Positions 45,653 through 55,092 of a stretch of DNA of 64,000 nt are shown in pieces. The DNA is from Sphaerosporella brunnea (taxonomy: Eukaryota; Ascomycota; Pezizomycetes; Pezizales; Pyronemataceae): the NCBI GenBank assembly GCA_008704415.1, contig VXIS01000230.1:1-64000 (forward strand). The letters are read 5' to 3'. Under the pieces are notes generated by a model, which made no database searches, was not told where the DNA came from, and saw only the letters and a program-made list of their open reading frames with translations. How positions within the stretch are numbered: the stretch's first letter is position 1; each line of letters opens with the position of its first letter. Made by a program: the position numbers and the translations under genes.

Positions 45653-46501
45653 TCACCGCACTCTCGTATCCAACGCCAATCTCTCCACAACCTCCAGCTC
45701 ACAAACCCCCTTCAAGTGCTCCCTCAATGCGCGTAGCTCCGTAGTTGCCACATTGATGCTCTCGACATCGGTGTTACTCTGCACCCGAATTGCCGCCTGC
45801 ATCATCCAACCACCGTTCTGGTCCACCAACTTTAACTCCTCCCGCGGAAAAGGGTTGCCAAACACTCCATCTCCGGGCTTTATGCCCGCGCGGGCTTCCG
45901 CCACCTGGCTGGCCTCCGTAGTTGGTGCGGGGGGTGTTGAGGGGACATAGGTTCGCGTGAGTGTGATGATTACGTTGTTATGGATGAATCGGGCGTTCTC
46001 AGTAAAATACGGTGCTTGAAGTCTACCCCCCTCTCATCCTGTCAACAATCTATTCCAATTGCTTTCTACAAGATGCTTCCTACAAGAGGGGAGAGAGAGC
46101 ACATACGTGTACCCAAGCTCTTCCATAAACTCAATGACATCTCCCATTCCCGAGTTTGCGCTGTAGACGACCCGCGACGTTACCGGCTTCCGAGTCACTT
46201 CCGGGAAGTCGTCCAACCGTATCGACCACCGCTGCGCTCGTGGCTTGTACCCACCCTCGGGCTGCGATTCGGGTACGCGCGATACAAGCTGGATGTAGTA
46301 TAGATCGACCGAGGTGAGCGAGGGCTTTGGAATCTTCGGCTTCGGCTTGAAGACGAGGTGATGGTTGAAGAAGGTGTCCGGCGCCATTCCAGTGACACCG
46401 GAGAGGATCTTTAAGAGCTGCGGCTGTCGCGCATCGGAGATGTAGGCGTACAGCGAGAGTTCTTGGTGGTTATTTGGGAATAGAGGCGTTTGGTGCGACA
46501 T
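45653..46501 (-). CDS. MED18: Mediator head-module subunit 18 (Srb5)
   Basis: Subunit of the Mediator head, contacting pol II with Med20. Exons are 46501-46107 and 46022-45653 on the minus strand, about 254 aa. The donor is GTATGT, and acceptor gtAG joins EELGYT to LQAPYFTENARFIHNNVIITLTR. The N-terminal ELSLYAYISDARQPQLLKILSGVTG and the C-terminal WMMQAAIRVQSNTDVESINVATTEL match the Med18 beta-barrel. It is divergent from CIA1 across 174 bp. Confidence 0.88.
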
Positions 46502-46675
46502 ATTATGAGCTGGTAGGAAGTCGTTGTCGCGGGAAGACGTGTTGTGGAGGCGCGAGCTGCGGGTTAGTTAACCAGTCTGCGCGGTTGGGGGGCTAGGGTT
46601 AAGAAATGACGTTTGTACAACCCCCACTTGTACTCTACCCCGCCATCTCACCCTCATCATCCTTCAACTCTGACG
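46502..46675. promoter_or_regulatory. Shared MED18/CIA1 divergent promoter
   Basis: The shortest divergent spacer here (174 bp). It contains ctagggttaag (46592-46602), which resembles a telomere-repeat/Tbf1-type box at 7 of 8 positions; this is weak evidence. Confidence 0.4.
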
Positions 46676-47845
46676 ATGCCACTACAAAAATTGGCCTCGG
46701 TCTCTGCGCATACGGACCGGATATGGCAGTGCGCGCCGCACCCGACTCTTCCGCTTCTGGCCACCGCCAGCGGCGACAAATCTAGCCGCATCATCTCCTT
46801 ACTCACCTACAACACGTTATCCACGATCGACGGCGGACACAAGCGGTCGATCCGATCGGTGGCTTGGAAACCTAACACGCGCGGTGAATCTGTTCTCGCT
46901 AGCGGGTCTTTTGACGCAACCGCCGGCATCTGGCGGCGGTACGAAGACGACAGCGGCGCTGCCACGGGTGGGGAGTACAACGACGAGGAAGACGAGGAGT
47001 GGCGGTTCGCGGTGGTGCTGGACGGGCACGAAAGCGAGATCAAGAGTGTCGCATGGAGCGCGGGAGGCTCGTTTCTGGCCACTTGCTCGAGAGACAAGAG
47101 TGTGTGGGTGTGGGAGGAGCTGGATGATGACAACTTCGAGACCGTTGCTGTGATGCAGGAACATACGCAGGACGTTAAGTGTGTGACCTGGCATCCAGAG
47201 GAGATCCTTCTGGCCAGCGCGAGCTACGACGATACGATACGACTGTATCGTGAAGATCTGGACGACTGGGTCTGCTGCACACTCCTCGAGGGACACGAGA
47301 GCACCGTTTGGTGCATCACGTTTGAGCCCCTCACGACGCCGAATTACGATGCGAAGCGTGGCGCGAGACTGGCGAGTTGCTCCGATGACAAGACTGTGCG
47401 GATATGGACGCGGGTGGGGCAGAGTGGGGTGGGCGCAGGACAGGGGGCCGGTGCACCGCCGAGCATCTTGAGGGGAGCACCGGTCGAGGAGAATTGGACC
47501 TGCAGTGCTATCTTGCCCAAAGCACACGACAGGAGCATTTACTCGATATCATGGAGTCCGAGGACGGGAAGGATCGCGAGCTGCGGAGGTGATGGAAAGA
47601 TTGTGATTTACGAAGAGGATAAAACGTCTGCGCCAGGTGCGATGGAGGTTGATGGAGATGCAAAGGCAGAGCAAGGAAGCAAGGCGTGGAAGATAGTTGC
47701 CGAGCTCAAGGGGGCGCACGGGGTTTACGAGATTAACAACGTCGCGTGGAGCAAAAGATATGACAAGGACAAGAGGGGAGAAGACGATGAGATAATCGTC
47801 AGCGTGGGAGATGACGGCAATGTTAATATTTGGGCTGTGGAGTAG
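46676..47845 (+). CDS. CIA1: Cytosolic Fe-S assembly WD40 protein Cia1
   Basis: Scaffold of the CIA targeting complex. An intronless frame of 389 aa from MPLQKLASVSAHTDRIWQCA; an upstream in-frame ATG exists at 46613 but is less family-like. Seven WD repeats with Cia1 landmarks are visible: GHKRSIRSVAWKP, GHESEIKSVAWSAGGSFLATCSRDKSVWVWE, EHTQDVKCVTWHPEEILLASASYDDTIRLYRED and GDDGNVNIW at the end. An acidic EDEEE-type insertion follows blade 2. It should act with CIA2 encoded at 9.8 kb. Confidence 0.94.
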   Translation: MPLQKLASVSAHTDRIWQCAPHPTLPLLATASGDKSSRIISLLTYNTLSTIDGGHKRSIRSVAWKPNTRGESVLASGSFDATAGIWRRYEDDSGAATGGEYNDEEDEEWRFAVVLDGHESEIKSVAWSAGGSFLATCSRDKSVWVWEELDDDNFETVAVMQEHTQDVKCVTWHPEEILLASASYDDTIRLYREDLDDWVCCTLLEGHESTVWCITFEPLTTPNYDAKRGARLASCSDDKTVRIWTRVGQSGVGAGQGAGAPPSILRGAPVEENWTCSAILPKAHDRSIYSISWSPRTGRIASCGGDGKIVIYEEDKTSAPGAMEVDGDAKAEQGSKAWKIVAELKGAHGVYEINNVAWSKRYDKDKRGEDDEIIVSVGDDGNVNIWAVE

Positions 47846-48209
47846 AATTATGGAGTACATAGACTCGGCCGGGCAATGCAACCCTACATCAAAGAGACAT
47901 TGTGGGTTTCACAAACGCTCACTCGAGATATACGCCACAATTTCAGGATGAGCCGATCCAGGTGCTTGATGAAAGGGACATCAGACATCTACCCAGGAGT
48001 TCAAACTTCACAGCCGGCTCTTCCAATCTAGTGCTCCAACAAAACACAACAACAAAATCCTTTCGCTCCTTAGCTGCAATTTCATATTGGGCTTGCCGAC
48101 AAGTGCACCGATTTTCCGCTTTTAAACGCCCGGCCTCTAGAATTATCCAGAGAAGGTCCAAAAACCATCCCAAAAACAACAACAGTCGACTGCGGTGAAG
48201 TTTTCTATT

Positions 48210-48331
48210 TGAGCAAAGTGCAGAGATGCCAGCAGATTTCCTAGCGTGGGCGCGGATGCCAATAGCCGATTCCACAGAGCCGCCAACGCGCCCACGCCAG
48301 GAAATCTGCTGGCATCTCTGCACTTTGCTCA
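48210..48331. mobile_element. 122-bp foldback (MITE-like) element
   Basis: Near-perfect inverted arms of about 45 nt: tgagcaaagtgcagagatgc on the left pairs with gcatctctgcactttgctca on the right, continuing through GCCAGCAGATTTCCT. They enclose a ~30-nt centre. One clear mismatch (tagc/tggc) lies within the arms. It is unrelated in sequence to the 26054 and 62088 elements. No target duplication was visible. Confidence 0.78.
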
Positions 48332-48787
48332 CAATCGCGCGAAACCATGAACTTCATGCTACTTGTCAACTTGTGCCGTATTGTCCCGGTACGATGAGAA
48401 TCGCCAATCCTTTCTAACTAGCAGATGTACTACATGACAGCTCCGGCGAATCTCAAAAGAGCAGCGGGCAATGGAGACATCGTGATCACCTCAAAAAACG
48501 ACGGAGACACGGTTTGAGTACATAGGAGTCCGGGAAAAAACGGCAAGGAAATCAAGGAAAGCAAGGAGGGAATTGTCCTGGGGGTTTTAGCTGCGCACGG
48601 GGCCCGGGGCCCGGGGCCAGGAGAATCTGAGGATTTCACATTTTGAATTTCTTTGGGCATCCGGATCATCGTGGGGTATCATGAACTTGAACGATTACCC
48701 GCGCCCAGCCATTGTCGCCCCCTCGCCGCAGTCTTGGCCGTCAATTGAGATCCGCCAGAGCTGTCATGTTTCCATGCATAGTACATT

Positions 48788-48826
48788 TGCTACTTAGAAA
48801 AGATTGGCAATTCTCATCGTACCGGT
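48788..48826 (+). repeat. Dispersed repeat fragment also found near 671-720
   Basis: TTTGCTACTTAGAAAAGATT followed by ATTCTCATCGTACCG resembles 669-720, which has an extra ~10 nt (cttcggcgcc region) in the middle. The copies are about 48 kb apart, so this is a dispersed repeat. Confidence 0.55.
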
Positions 48827-48911
48827 AGTTTTAGTGCAGCGTTCGGCAACCAGACCATAACTCCTCCGACCCTCCACACATCTCCCTTGCCGTTCGCATC
48901 CCCGCGTAACG

Positions 48912-48956
48912 ATGGCCGACTCTTCTCAAAACTCTCAAGCTATCAGCGACTCCCAG
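48912..48956 (+). CDS. Candidate upstream coding exon of the DUF2985 gene
   Basis: An ATG opens MADSSQNSQAISDSQ and is followed directly by a donor GTAAAG. If the next exon starts at 49488 (acceptor ctttAG), the join is phase 0 and reads ...DSQ|ASGTMMLLATF. That intron (531 nt) would contain almost the whole MITE at 49230-49501. The alternative is that this exon belongs to a lost or different gene. Confidence 0.35.
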
Positions 48957-49229
48957 GTAAAGCGAGCAACATTGTGGAGGAAACTCTCGTCCAGGGGCTG
49001 ATCAATGAAGTGCGCCAGGGAAAAAGGGCGGAGAATGGGTTTAAGAAGGAATCATTTGCGCCTACAGCACGGAGTCGTTCGGGCGTCAAGAGATTGTTCT
49101 GGGCGGGCATCTTGGAGGCCGTTGATGTTCTGGCGGGGGCTTTCGCGGTGCAGGTAGCTTGGCAACAAAACCACACGGGGAGGAGGGGTTGCCGAACGGT
49201 GGTTGCCGAACAGGGCCTTAAATTAAAGT

Positions 49230-49501
49230 ATGGTGCCGGAAGCCTAAAGGTGATAAGCGAAGGTGACCACCCAAAAGGGTTAGTGTGGATTCTGAGATTG
49301 TTTGAAAACGTAGAAACCAACAGAGACGGCGATGGGACAGCGCCATCTGCAGAAACACTGACCGGAGTTATTGGGCAGGGACCGTTGCTGGGGGTTGAGC
49401 ATCGAGGCTGTTTCCCATGGTGATTGAGGTTACGTAGCTTATTAGGCGGAGCTCTAAGCCCGATTGGGTGTTCACCTTCGCCTTTAGGCTTCCGGCACCA
49501 T
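49230..49501. mobile_element. 272-bp MITE-like element ending on the DUF2985 start codon
   Basis: The left end ATGGTGCCGGAAGCCTAAAG (49230) matches the reverse complement of the right end (ending at 49501) over about 45 nt, with a 7-nt insertion in the left arm and continuing GCGAAGGTGA(C/A)CACCCAA. The interior is G-rich and non-coding. The terminal AT at 49500-49501 forms part of the ATG used by the adjacent open frame. Confidence 0.7.
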
Positions 49502-50703
49502 GATGCTTCTCGCCACCTTCGTCACCACCACCGCTATGGCCTCCACAACAACAACGTTCACAACACCAGTTAGGTCCTGCGACGGCGACGTCCCCGTCTC
49601 CCCCGTCTCCCCCGTCTCCCCTGCGACAACTACCACACCGCGCAAACGCTCGCGCGGCGCCTCCATCACAGAATCCCTCATGAACGCGCGGCCGCCGCTG
49701 GGTGCGCTCGCCGCCACGGGAGAGGCTTTCGGCAGTGTTCCATCGCTGGCAGAGCTGCGGCGGAACTCGATGAGTCGGCGTGGGAGCTCCTTAAGCGCTG
49801 GGGGCGCATTGGGTCCTGCGCTTTTTGGGAGCCCGCCGATTTCAGAGGCGGCGACGGCGGCGTCGGGGCGGGATGCGGCGGATAATGAGACCCGGATGGA
49901 GCAGGTCGCTGGTGGTGGTAGCGGGACGGGTAATGGTGAGCAGGAAGCAGAAGGGAAGAATTCGGCGTGGGATACGACCAAAGAGGGGCTACGCCGCTTT
50001 TGGAAGTGGTTTATTACGCCGCTTGGGTTTTTTGTGACAGTTTATATGCTCAATGGTTTGTTTCCCTTCTCTCTCCTTAGCCCCATAGAGGGACAGGCAG
50101 CTGACAGGTGGTTGTGGTATAGTCATAGCCTGGGGCGGCATGCTCTTCCTCCTCCTCTGTAATGCTTCTCCCGCAATGTGCAAGCCCACTTGCAACGACA
50201 TAAACTCGCCGCGCCGCATCTGGATCGAAATCGACTCCCAAATCCTGAACGCGCTCTTCTGCGTCACAGGGCTAGGACTGATCCCCTGGCGCTTCCGCGA
50301 TCTGTACTATCTCCTCTCGTGGCGGTTGGGCAAAAACCAGAGCTCGCGCCTGCGGCTGCAGGAAATCAATGCAGCTTGGTATCGACCTAGCCCCAGCGAA
50401 CCGTCGTTGGAGAATGGTCAGGAAAATGCCGGTACAGTAACAGGCAAAAACGCTCCCCCGACCAAATCGTGGAAACTGGACTATGTCATCTGGCTCTACG
50501 TCTGGAACACTTTCTTCCAGTGCTGCTTGTGCGGATTCATGTGGGGGATGAATAGATATACCCGCCCCAGCTGGAGCACGGGGATGTTTGTTGCCCTCGC
50601 CTGCATTGTTGCGGGAATGGCGGGGGGCCAGGTATGGTGGGAGACGAGAAGGGTCAATAAAATTGAGGGCGAGGAGAAGGATAGGAGTGTCGGCTCACGG
50701 TAA
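49500..50703 (+). CDS. DUF2985-family multi-pass membrane protein
   Basis: Exons are 49500-50055 and 50108-50703 (donor GTTTGT, acceptor gacAG, phase 1), about 383 aa if it starts at 49500. Residues 1-170 are Ser/Thr/Pro/Gly-rich and disordered, with a repeated SPV unit. The conserved fungal block FITPLGFFVTVYMLNG|GCGIVIAWGGMLFLLLCNASP follows, then PRRIWIEIDSQILNALFCVTG, WRFRDLYYLL, and two more hydrophobic segments after a variable loop (WLYVWNTFFQCCLCG and GMFVALACIVAGMAGG). Molecular function is unknown for this family. The start is uncertain: 49500/49503 lie at the MITE edge, 49536 (MASTTTTF) is an alternative, and an upstream exon is possible. Confidence 0.8.
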
Positions 50704-51111
50704 TGGGCTGCAGGTTTGACCGTTTCTATATGAGTAACGAGATACCCATTTTTTTCCTTTCTTTGGATAGGTTCTTATTACATCTGGGGTTCGTTGGCTT
50801 CTGTTCATGATGGATACCTTTCTTCTAATTTGTATTGTGGAGTACATATTCCCTCCCCCTTTCTAATGTTTCTCAGGTGTGTTTTTCTGTGTACGATAGC
50901 TAGTCTGTGTGGGTTTTGGCAGACAAAACTCGACCGCCGCACGGTTGATTCTAATGCAAGGCGTTTCTTCGAGTCCTGTTTCGCTTGGTGATAATCTGTG
51001 ATTCTAGGTGCCTGGTTCAAATTGGTGAACCCCGCTATCTTCTGGTATAGAACGGCACCGGTGACAGACATATCAGACATTGCACCTTAAACATTGAGCT
51101 CAGCGACTCAT
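50704..51111. other. DUF2985/KAE1 convergent spacer
   Basis: 408 bp of AT-rich 3' flank; nothing recognised. Confidence 0.5.
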
Positions 51112-52287
51112 CTATGCTCGCCAGTTGACATGTACTTGATCGGTCCTATCACGCTGGTTATGCAATGTGCTTTGAAAAAGGGGTGACGTGAACTCACCTA
51201 AATCTCTGTGTGCAAGTTGTCTCCTCAAACGGCGTCGTGTATCCAGTCCCATAGGCGAGCAGGCCCGCGTGCGCAATCATGATGCCATTGTCGATGCAGA
51301 AGCGCTCGTCAGTGGCATACACACTTCCGCCACGGTCCCTCGCCATAAGCCCCATCATCTCCTGCAGGCGCTCATTGCAGCCCACGCCGCCGACGATCAG
51401 CACCTGCGACGAGCCCACGTGCGCCATCGCGCGCTCCGTGATCTCGACCAGCATCGAGAACACCGTCTCCTGCAGTGTGAAGCACAGGTCCTCCTTCGTC
51501 ACCTCGTTGCCATCGCTATCCACCAGCGGCTTCGGCTTCCGCGTGAGCAGCTGCGACGCCAACTGCTCCATCGTTGCCAGGATCCCGGAGAAGGAACAGT
51601 CCATCCCCTTCACCGCGTACGGCAGGTCCAGCAGGACCTTCCCCTGCTTCGCCATCTGCTCGATGTTGTACCCCGGCGCGGGGTCGTTCGAGATCTGCAG
51701 CGTGCGCGCGAAGCGGTCGAGACAGTTGCCGACGGCGACGTCGAGGGCTTCGCCAAAAATGCGGTATCTTCATCTTCGGGGTTCATCATTCAGCCTATCT
51801 CTATTTGTAGGCCTAGGAAGAAGGGGGGGGGGGGGGGCAACCTCTGTTCGGCGTACGCAATCACCTGCGTATTCCCGCCAGACACGTACAGCACGACGGG
51901 ATTATCCGCGCCGGTGATCTCGCGGCCCATCTCGATGTGGCCGATACAGTGATTTACGCCGACGACAGGCTTGTTCCACATCAGACTGAGGCAGCGCGCG
52001 GCCACCGCGACTGACTGCAGCGGCGCACCCATGCCTGGCCCTTTGGTGTAGCAGATGCAGTCGATGTCCGCGATCTTGGTGCCGGACTCCTTGAGCGCGC
52101 GCTTGACCAGCGTCACCACCCAGGCGCGGTGGTGCTTCGCCGTGTCTTTCGGCAGGAACCCCTCGCCCGGCGGTGAGATGTACGTGTGGCGGATGTTGGA
52201 AAGGATTTCGGCCGGCGCACCCGGTGAGTGCCGGATCAGCCCGACGCCGAGCTTGTTGGCGGATCCTTCGAGCCCAAGAGCTATCAT
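51112..52287 (-). CDS. KAE1: tRNA N6-threonylcarbamoyltransferase Kae1 (KEOPS)
   Basis: Catalytic KEOPS subunit that makes t6A37 on ANN-decoding tRNAs. Exons are 52287-51842, 51767-51198 and 51145-51112 on the minus strand, 349 aa. Landmarks: [16 protein letters not shown], the metal-binding HxxxH in [35 protein letters not shown] across splice 1, and [14 protein letters not shown]. The last exon is only 34 nt and adds [11 protein letters not shown], matching the conserved C-terminus. Intron 1 has donor GTTGCC followed by a C15-16 run. The 5'UTR carries a (GAC)9 repeat. Confidence 0.95.
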
Positions 52288-52290
52288 CTT

Positions 52291-52319
52291 GTCGTCGTCG
52301 TCGTCGTCGTCGTCGTCGT
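52291..52319 (-). repeat. GAC trinucleotide microsatellite before KAE1 ATG
   Basis: Nine perfect GAC units on the KAE1 transcript strand lie 3 nt upstream of the ATG. A perfect TACTAAC (52331-52325) lies just 5' of the repeat and AAG abuts the ATG, so a 5'UTR intron acceptor at the start codon is possible. Confidence 0.8.
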
Positions 52320-52420
52320 TCGGTGTTAGTAGGACGCTGCGATATCGAGGTTCCGGAGTGACGTGCGTTCGTGGTGGGGGCTCTTCTAGCGCGTGAAAGC
52401 AAAATCTCCTAGAACCACAG

Positions 52421-52459
52421 ATAATTACCTACTTACTTAGTACTTAAGTAGGTAATTAT
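52421..52459. repeat. Perfect 15-bp AT-rich hairpin
   Basis: ATAATTACCTACTTA (52421-52435) pairs perfectly with TAAGTAGGTAATTAT (52445-52459) around a 9-nt loop, upstream of KAE1. No T-run follows on either strand that would make it a pol III terminator. It could be a transposon footprint or a protein-binding palindrome. Confidence 0.7.
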
Positions 52460-52898
52460 TCACACTCCTATTCCTAGCTGAAATGAGTGTGCTGAAGCTA
52501 TCTAGTTTTTGGTGCAACCAAAAATAAGATATATGAAAATCGAGTGCGAGACTGTGATTTGGTTTGTCATTCTTCATGGTAAATCACTCTGTAGTGGGCG
52601 TCACAATCGAGCACTCGTTCGATCAATCACAACTTTTTTGTTGATACTTTTTTTGTTCATTCATCCAATCGTCTAACAATACTAACAATACTAACAATGA
52701 TGAAGAAAGAACACCGCAGGAAAAAGGTCCCACATCCTGGCAAAAAAAGGAAAAAGCAGCCTCCAATTTTTGTATGCGAAATCATTACGACTGTTACCGC
52801 CCACCATTATCGCTTCCTCTCCCCTTGGAAGAAATCCATTGGTTTTTATTTCGTTTTTACCACACGGGATGATCTTCCTTGGTAAGGATTTTGATCCT

Positions 52899-55092
52899 TT
52901 ACGCGTTCAAGACACGGAGCCTACATGTTAAAAATCAGCTACTCGAGGACCCGAAAAGCAAGCGCTGTCGCGTGTGAGGTGGAGGGCGTGAAGTATTGGA
53001 TATCATAGTTCCCTCTACTCGGGTTTTCACACCGCGGTGTGGCAGCGCGCGGGCATGCGAGGATAGGCGGGGTAAAACTCACGTGTTGGTGTGGCCGAGA
53101 CCTCCTCTCCAGCCCTGTACGGCGATGACGGTGTCGCCGCGCTCCAGGATTCCGAGCTCGATACCCCGGTCCATTCCCCACTTGAGACGCTTGTCGACGT
53201 CCTCCTGCCAAATGACCATGTCGAAGTTGGGCTTCGCCTCAGGGTAGTGGAAGGGGTACACGCCGCGGGACAGGTGCGAGTAGCGGGCCGCACAGGAGTT
53301 CCTGGTAACCATGATGATAGGGCAAGTAGGACTGTACTTGGAGATAAGACGGGCAGTCATACCACTGAGGTACGTCAGAATGGGTTCGAAATGAGGTAAA
53401 TGGTGGGCGCAGCTTACCTGGTACTCAGCACAATGATGGCACCCGCACGCTGCTCGAAGCTGGCGCTGACGGCAGCAATGGCGCAGGTCTCGGGAGTCGG
53501 GGTAGGGCGCGGGCTCAAGGCGCGGAGCTCGTTGAACAGAGGAGCGTAAGGGATGGCGGTCTCGGCCAACAAGCAGGTCTCGTGCATGATGGAGACGGAC
53601 TCGACGGGGTAGTTACCCTTGGCGGTCTCTCCGGACAACATGACACAATCGGCACCGTCGAGGACAGCGTTACCAACGTCGGAAACCTCAGCACGGGTGG
53701 GGCGGGGGTTGTAGGTCATAGACTCAAGCATCTGAGTGGCGCAGATGACGGGCTTTCCGGCCAAGTTGGCCTTAGCAGTCATCATCTTCTGGGCGATGAA
53801 GACCTGGGCAGGAGGAATCTCGATACCCAAGTCACCACGGGCAACCATGACACCGTCAGTCTCCTTGAGAATCTCGTCGAAGTTGTTAACTCCCTGCTGG
53901 TTCTCAATCTTGGCGATGATCTGGATGTCCTTGCCATCCTCGCCCAAGACCTCACGGATGGCGGTGATGTCAGACCCGTGGCGGATGAACGAAGCGAAGA
54001 CCATGTCAACGCCGTTCTTCACACCAAACCGCAAATCGGCCTTGTCCTTCTCGGACAAAGGAGGAAGGTCGACATCAGTCTTGGGGAGGTTGACACCCTT
54101 CTTGGAGGAAATTTTTCCGTTGTTCAAGCACCGAGCCTTGATGGTCTTCGCGTCGGGAATGTCAAGGACCTCGAAGGAGAGCACACCGTCATCGACGTAG
54201 ATGATGCGACCCTTCTCGATGACCTTGGTAATGTTCTTGTAGTCAACGTACCTGCGAAGTTCAGTCCCATGCAGAGTCCAAGGAGAATGGAAGGCCATAC
54301 ATGATCTTGTCATCACAGTTCGTGGCATAAGCGTCGTCGGTCGTGATAGTGATCTCAGAGCCAGCAGAGATCGGGTAGTCGGCATCGCCCCGAGTGTTAC
54401 CGGTGCGGATCTCCGGTCCTTTCTGTGCCGCGATCAGTCAATTGAAAGGACGCAAACGAGCCGAATCGCTGCTTACCGTGTCGAGAGCAATAGCAACGGG
54501 CCTACCGGGATACTGCTTCTCGGCCTCGCGAGTGTTGTCGATCACGCTCTGGTGGTACTGTTGTAACCGCAGCTCTTATCAGCAATCTGCATCGGCAACT
54601 ATGACGCACAGAGACATGGGCCAGAACCACACTAAATCCAAGACAAAAAAAGAAAAACATGACCCCACTATGGAATCACCCCGCAACCACCGCAAACAAA
54701 AAGCACAGAATCTTGGCTGGAGGGGAGCAAATACCTCGTATGAACCGTGAGAGAAGTTCATGCGCACAATGTTCAAACCAGCTATTCTCAGAGGTCAACG
54801 TCACACCCCACTGAGCTGCTCGCTGGGGACAGCGGTTCCGCGGTTTGCGAGATAGATTATCTACCTTTGCGGAGCTTGTTGATCATCTCCACGGAGTTGG
54901 TCTTGGGGCCTGTTCGGGGCCACTGTTAGCGCTGCAGGCTGCACGGAGAGATTGGAATGGAACAGAGAGCGTACCGATGGTTCCGATGATGGATGTCCGT
55001 CTGTAGTTGTTCTTGGGACGGTTCCCAATGCTGAGCCTGCTCAACCACTCGTAGTGAGTGCTAACATCGCTGCGGCTGTAGTATCCGGACAT
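52899..55092 (-). CDS. PYK1: Pyruvate kinase
   Basis: Final ATP-yielding step of glycolysis. Eight exons on the minus strand: 55092-54975, 54909-54865, 54781-54735, 54557-54477, 54422-54301, 54251-53418, 53364-53083 and 52920-52899, 516 aa; all phases close. Landmarks: [71 protein letters not shown] (active-site Lys region), [12 protein letters not shown] and [11 protein letters not shown]. The final 22-nt exon supplies TLRVLNA after a 162-nt intron. Five introns cluster in the first 800 bp. Codon use is biased as in MET6. Confidence 0.96.

Larger units (their letters stand above)
47846..48911. other. CIA1/DUF2985 spacer
   Basis: About 1.07 kb containing a foldback element (48210-48331), a GC-rich palindromic patch ggggcccggggcccggggcc (48599-48618) and a segment at 48788-48826 similar to 671-720. 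No supported ORF. Confidence 0.55.

Noticed and set aside
9775..47845. A biosynthetic or defence gene cluster
   Set aside because: All genes between are conserved housekeeping genes; no polyketide, NRPS, terpene, NLR or toxin-like gene is present.
48887..49423. 178-codon frame before the DUF2985 gene
   Set aside because: It reads through a good donor (48957) and into the MITE; no homology recognised. The short exon in another frame (48912-48956) is more plausible.
52291..52402. Poly-Arg-containing frame over KAE1 exon 1
   Set aside because: Out-of-frame reading of the GAC repeat and KAE1 coding sequence.
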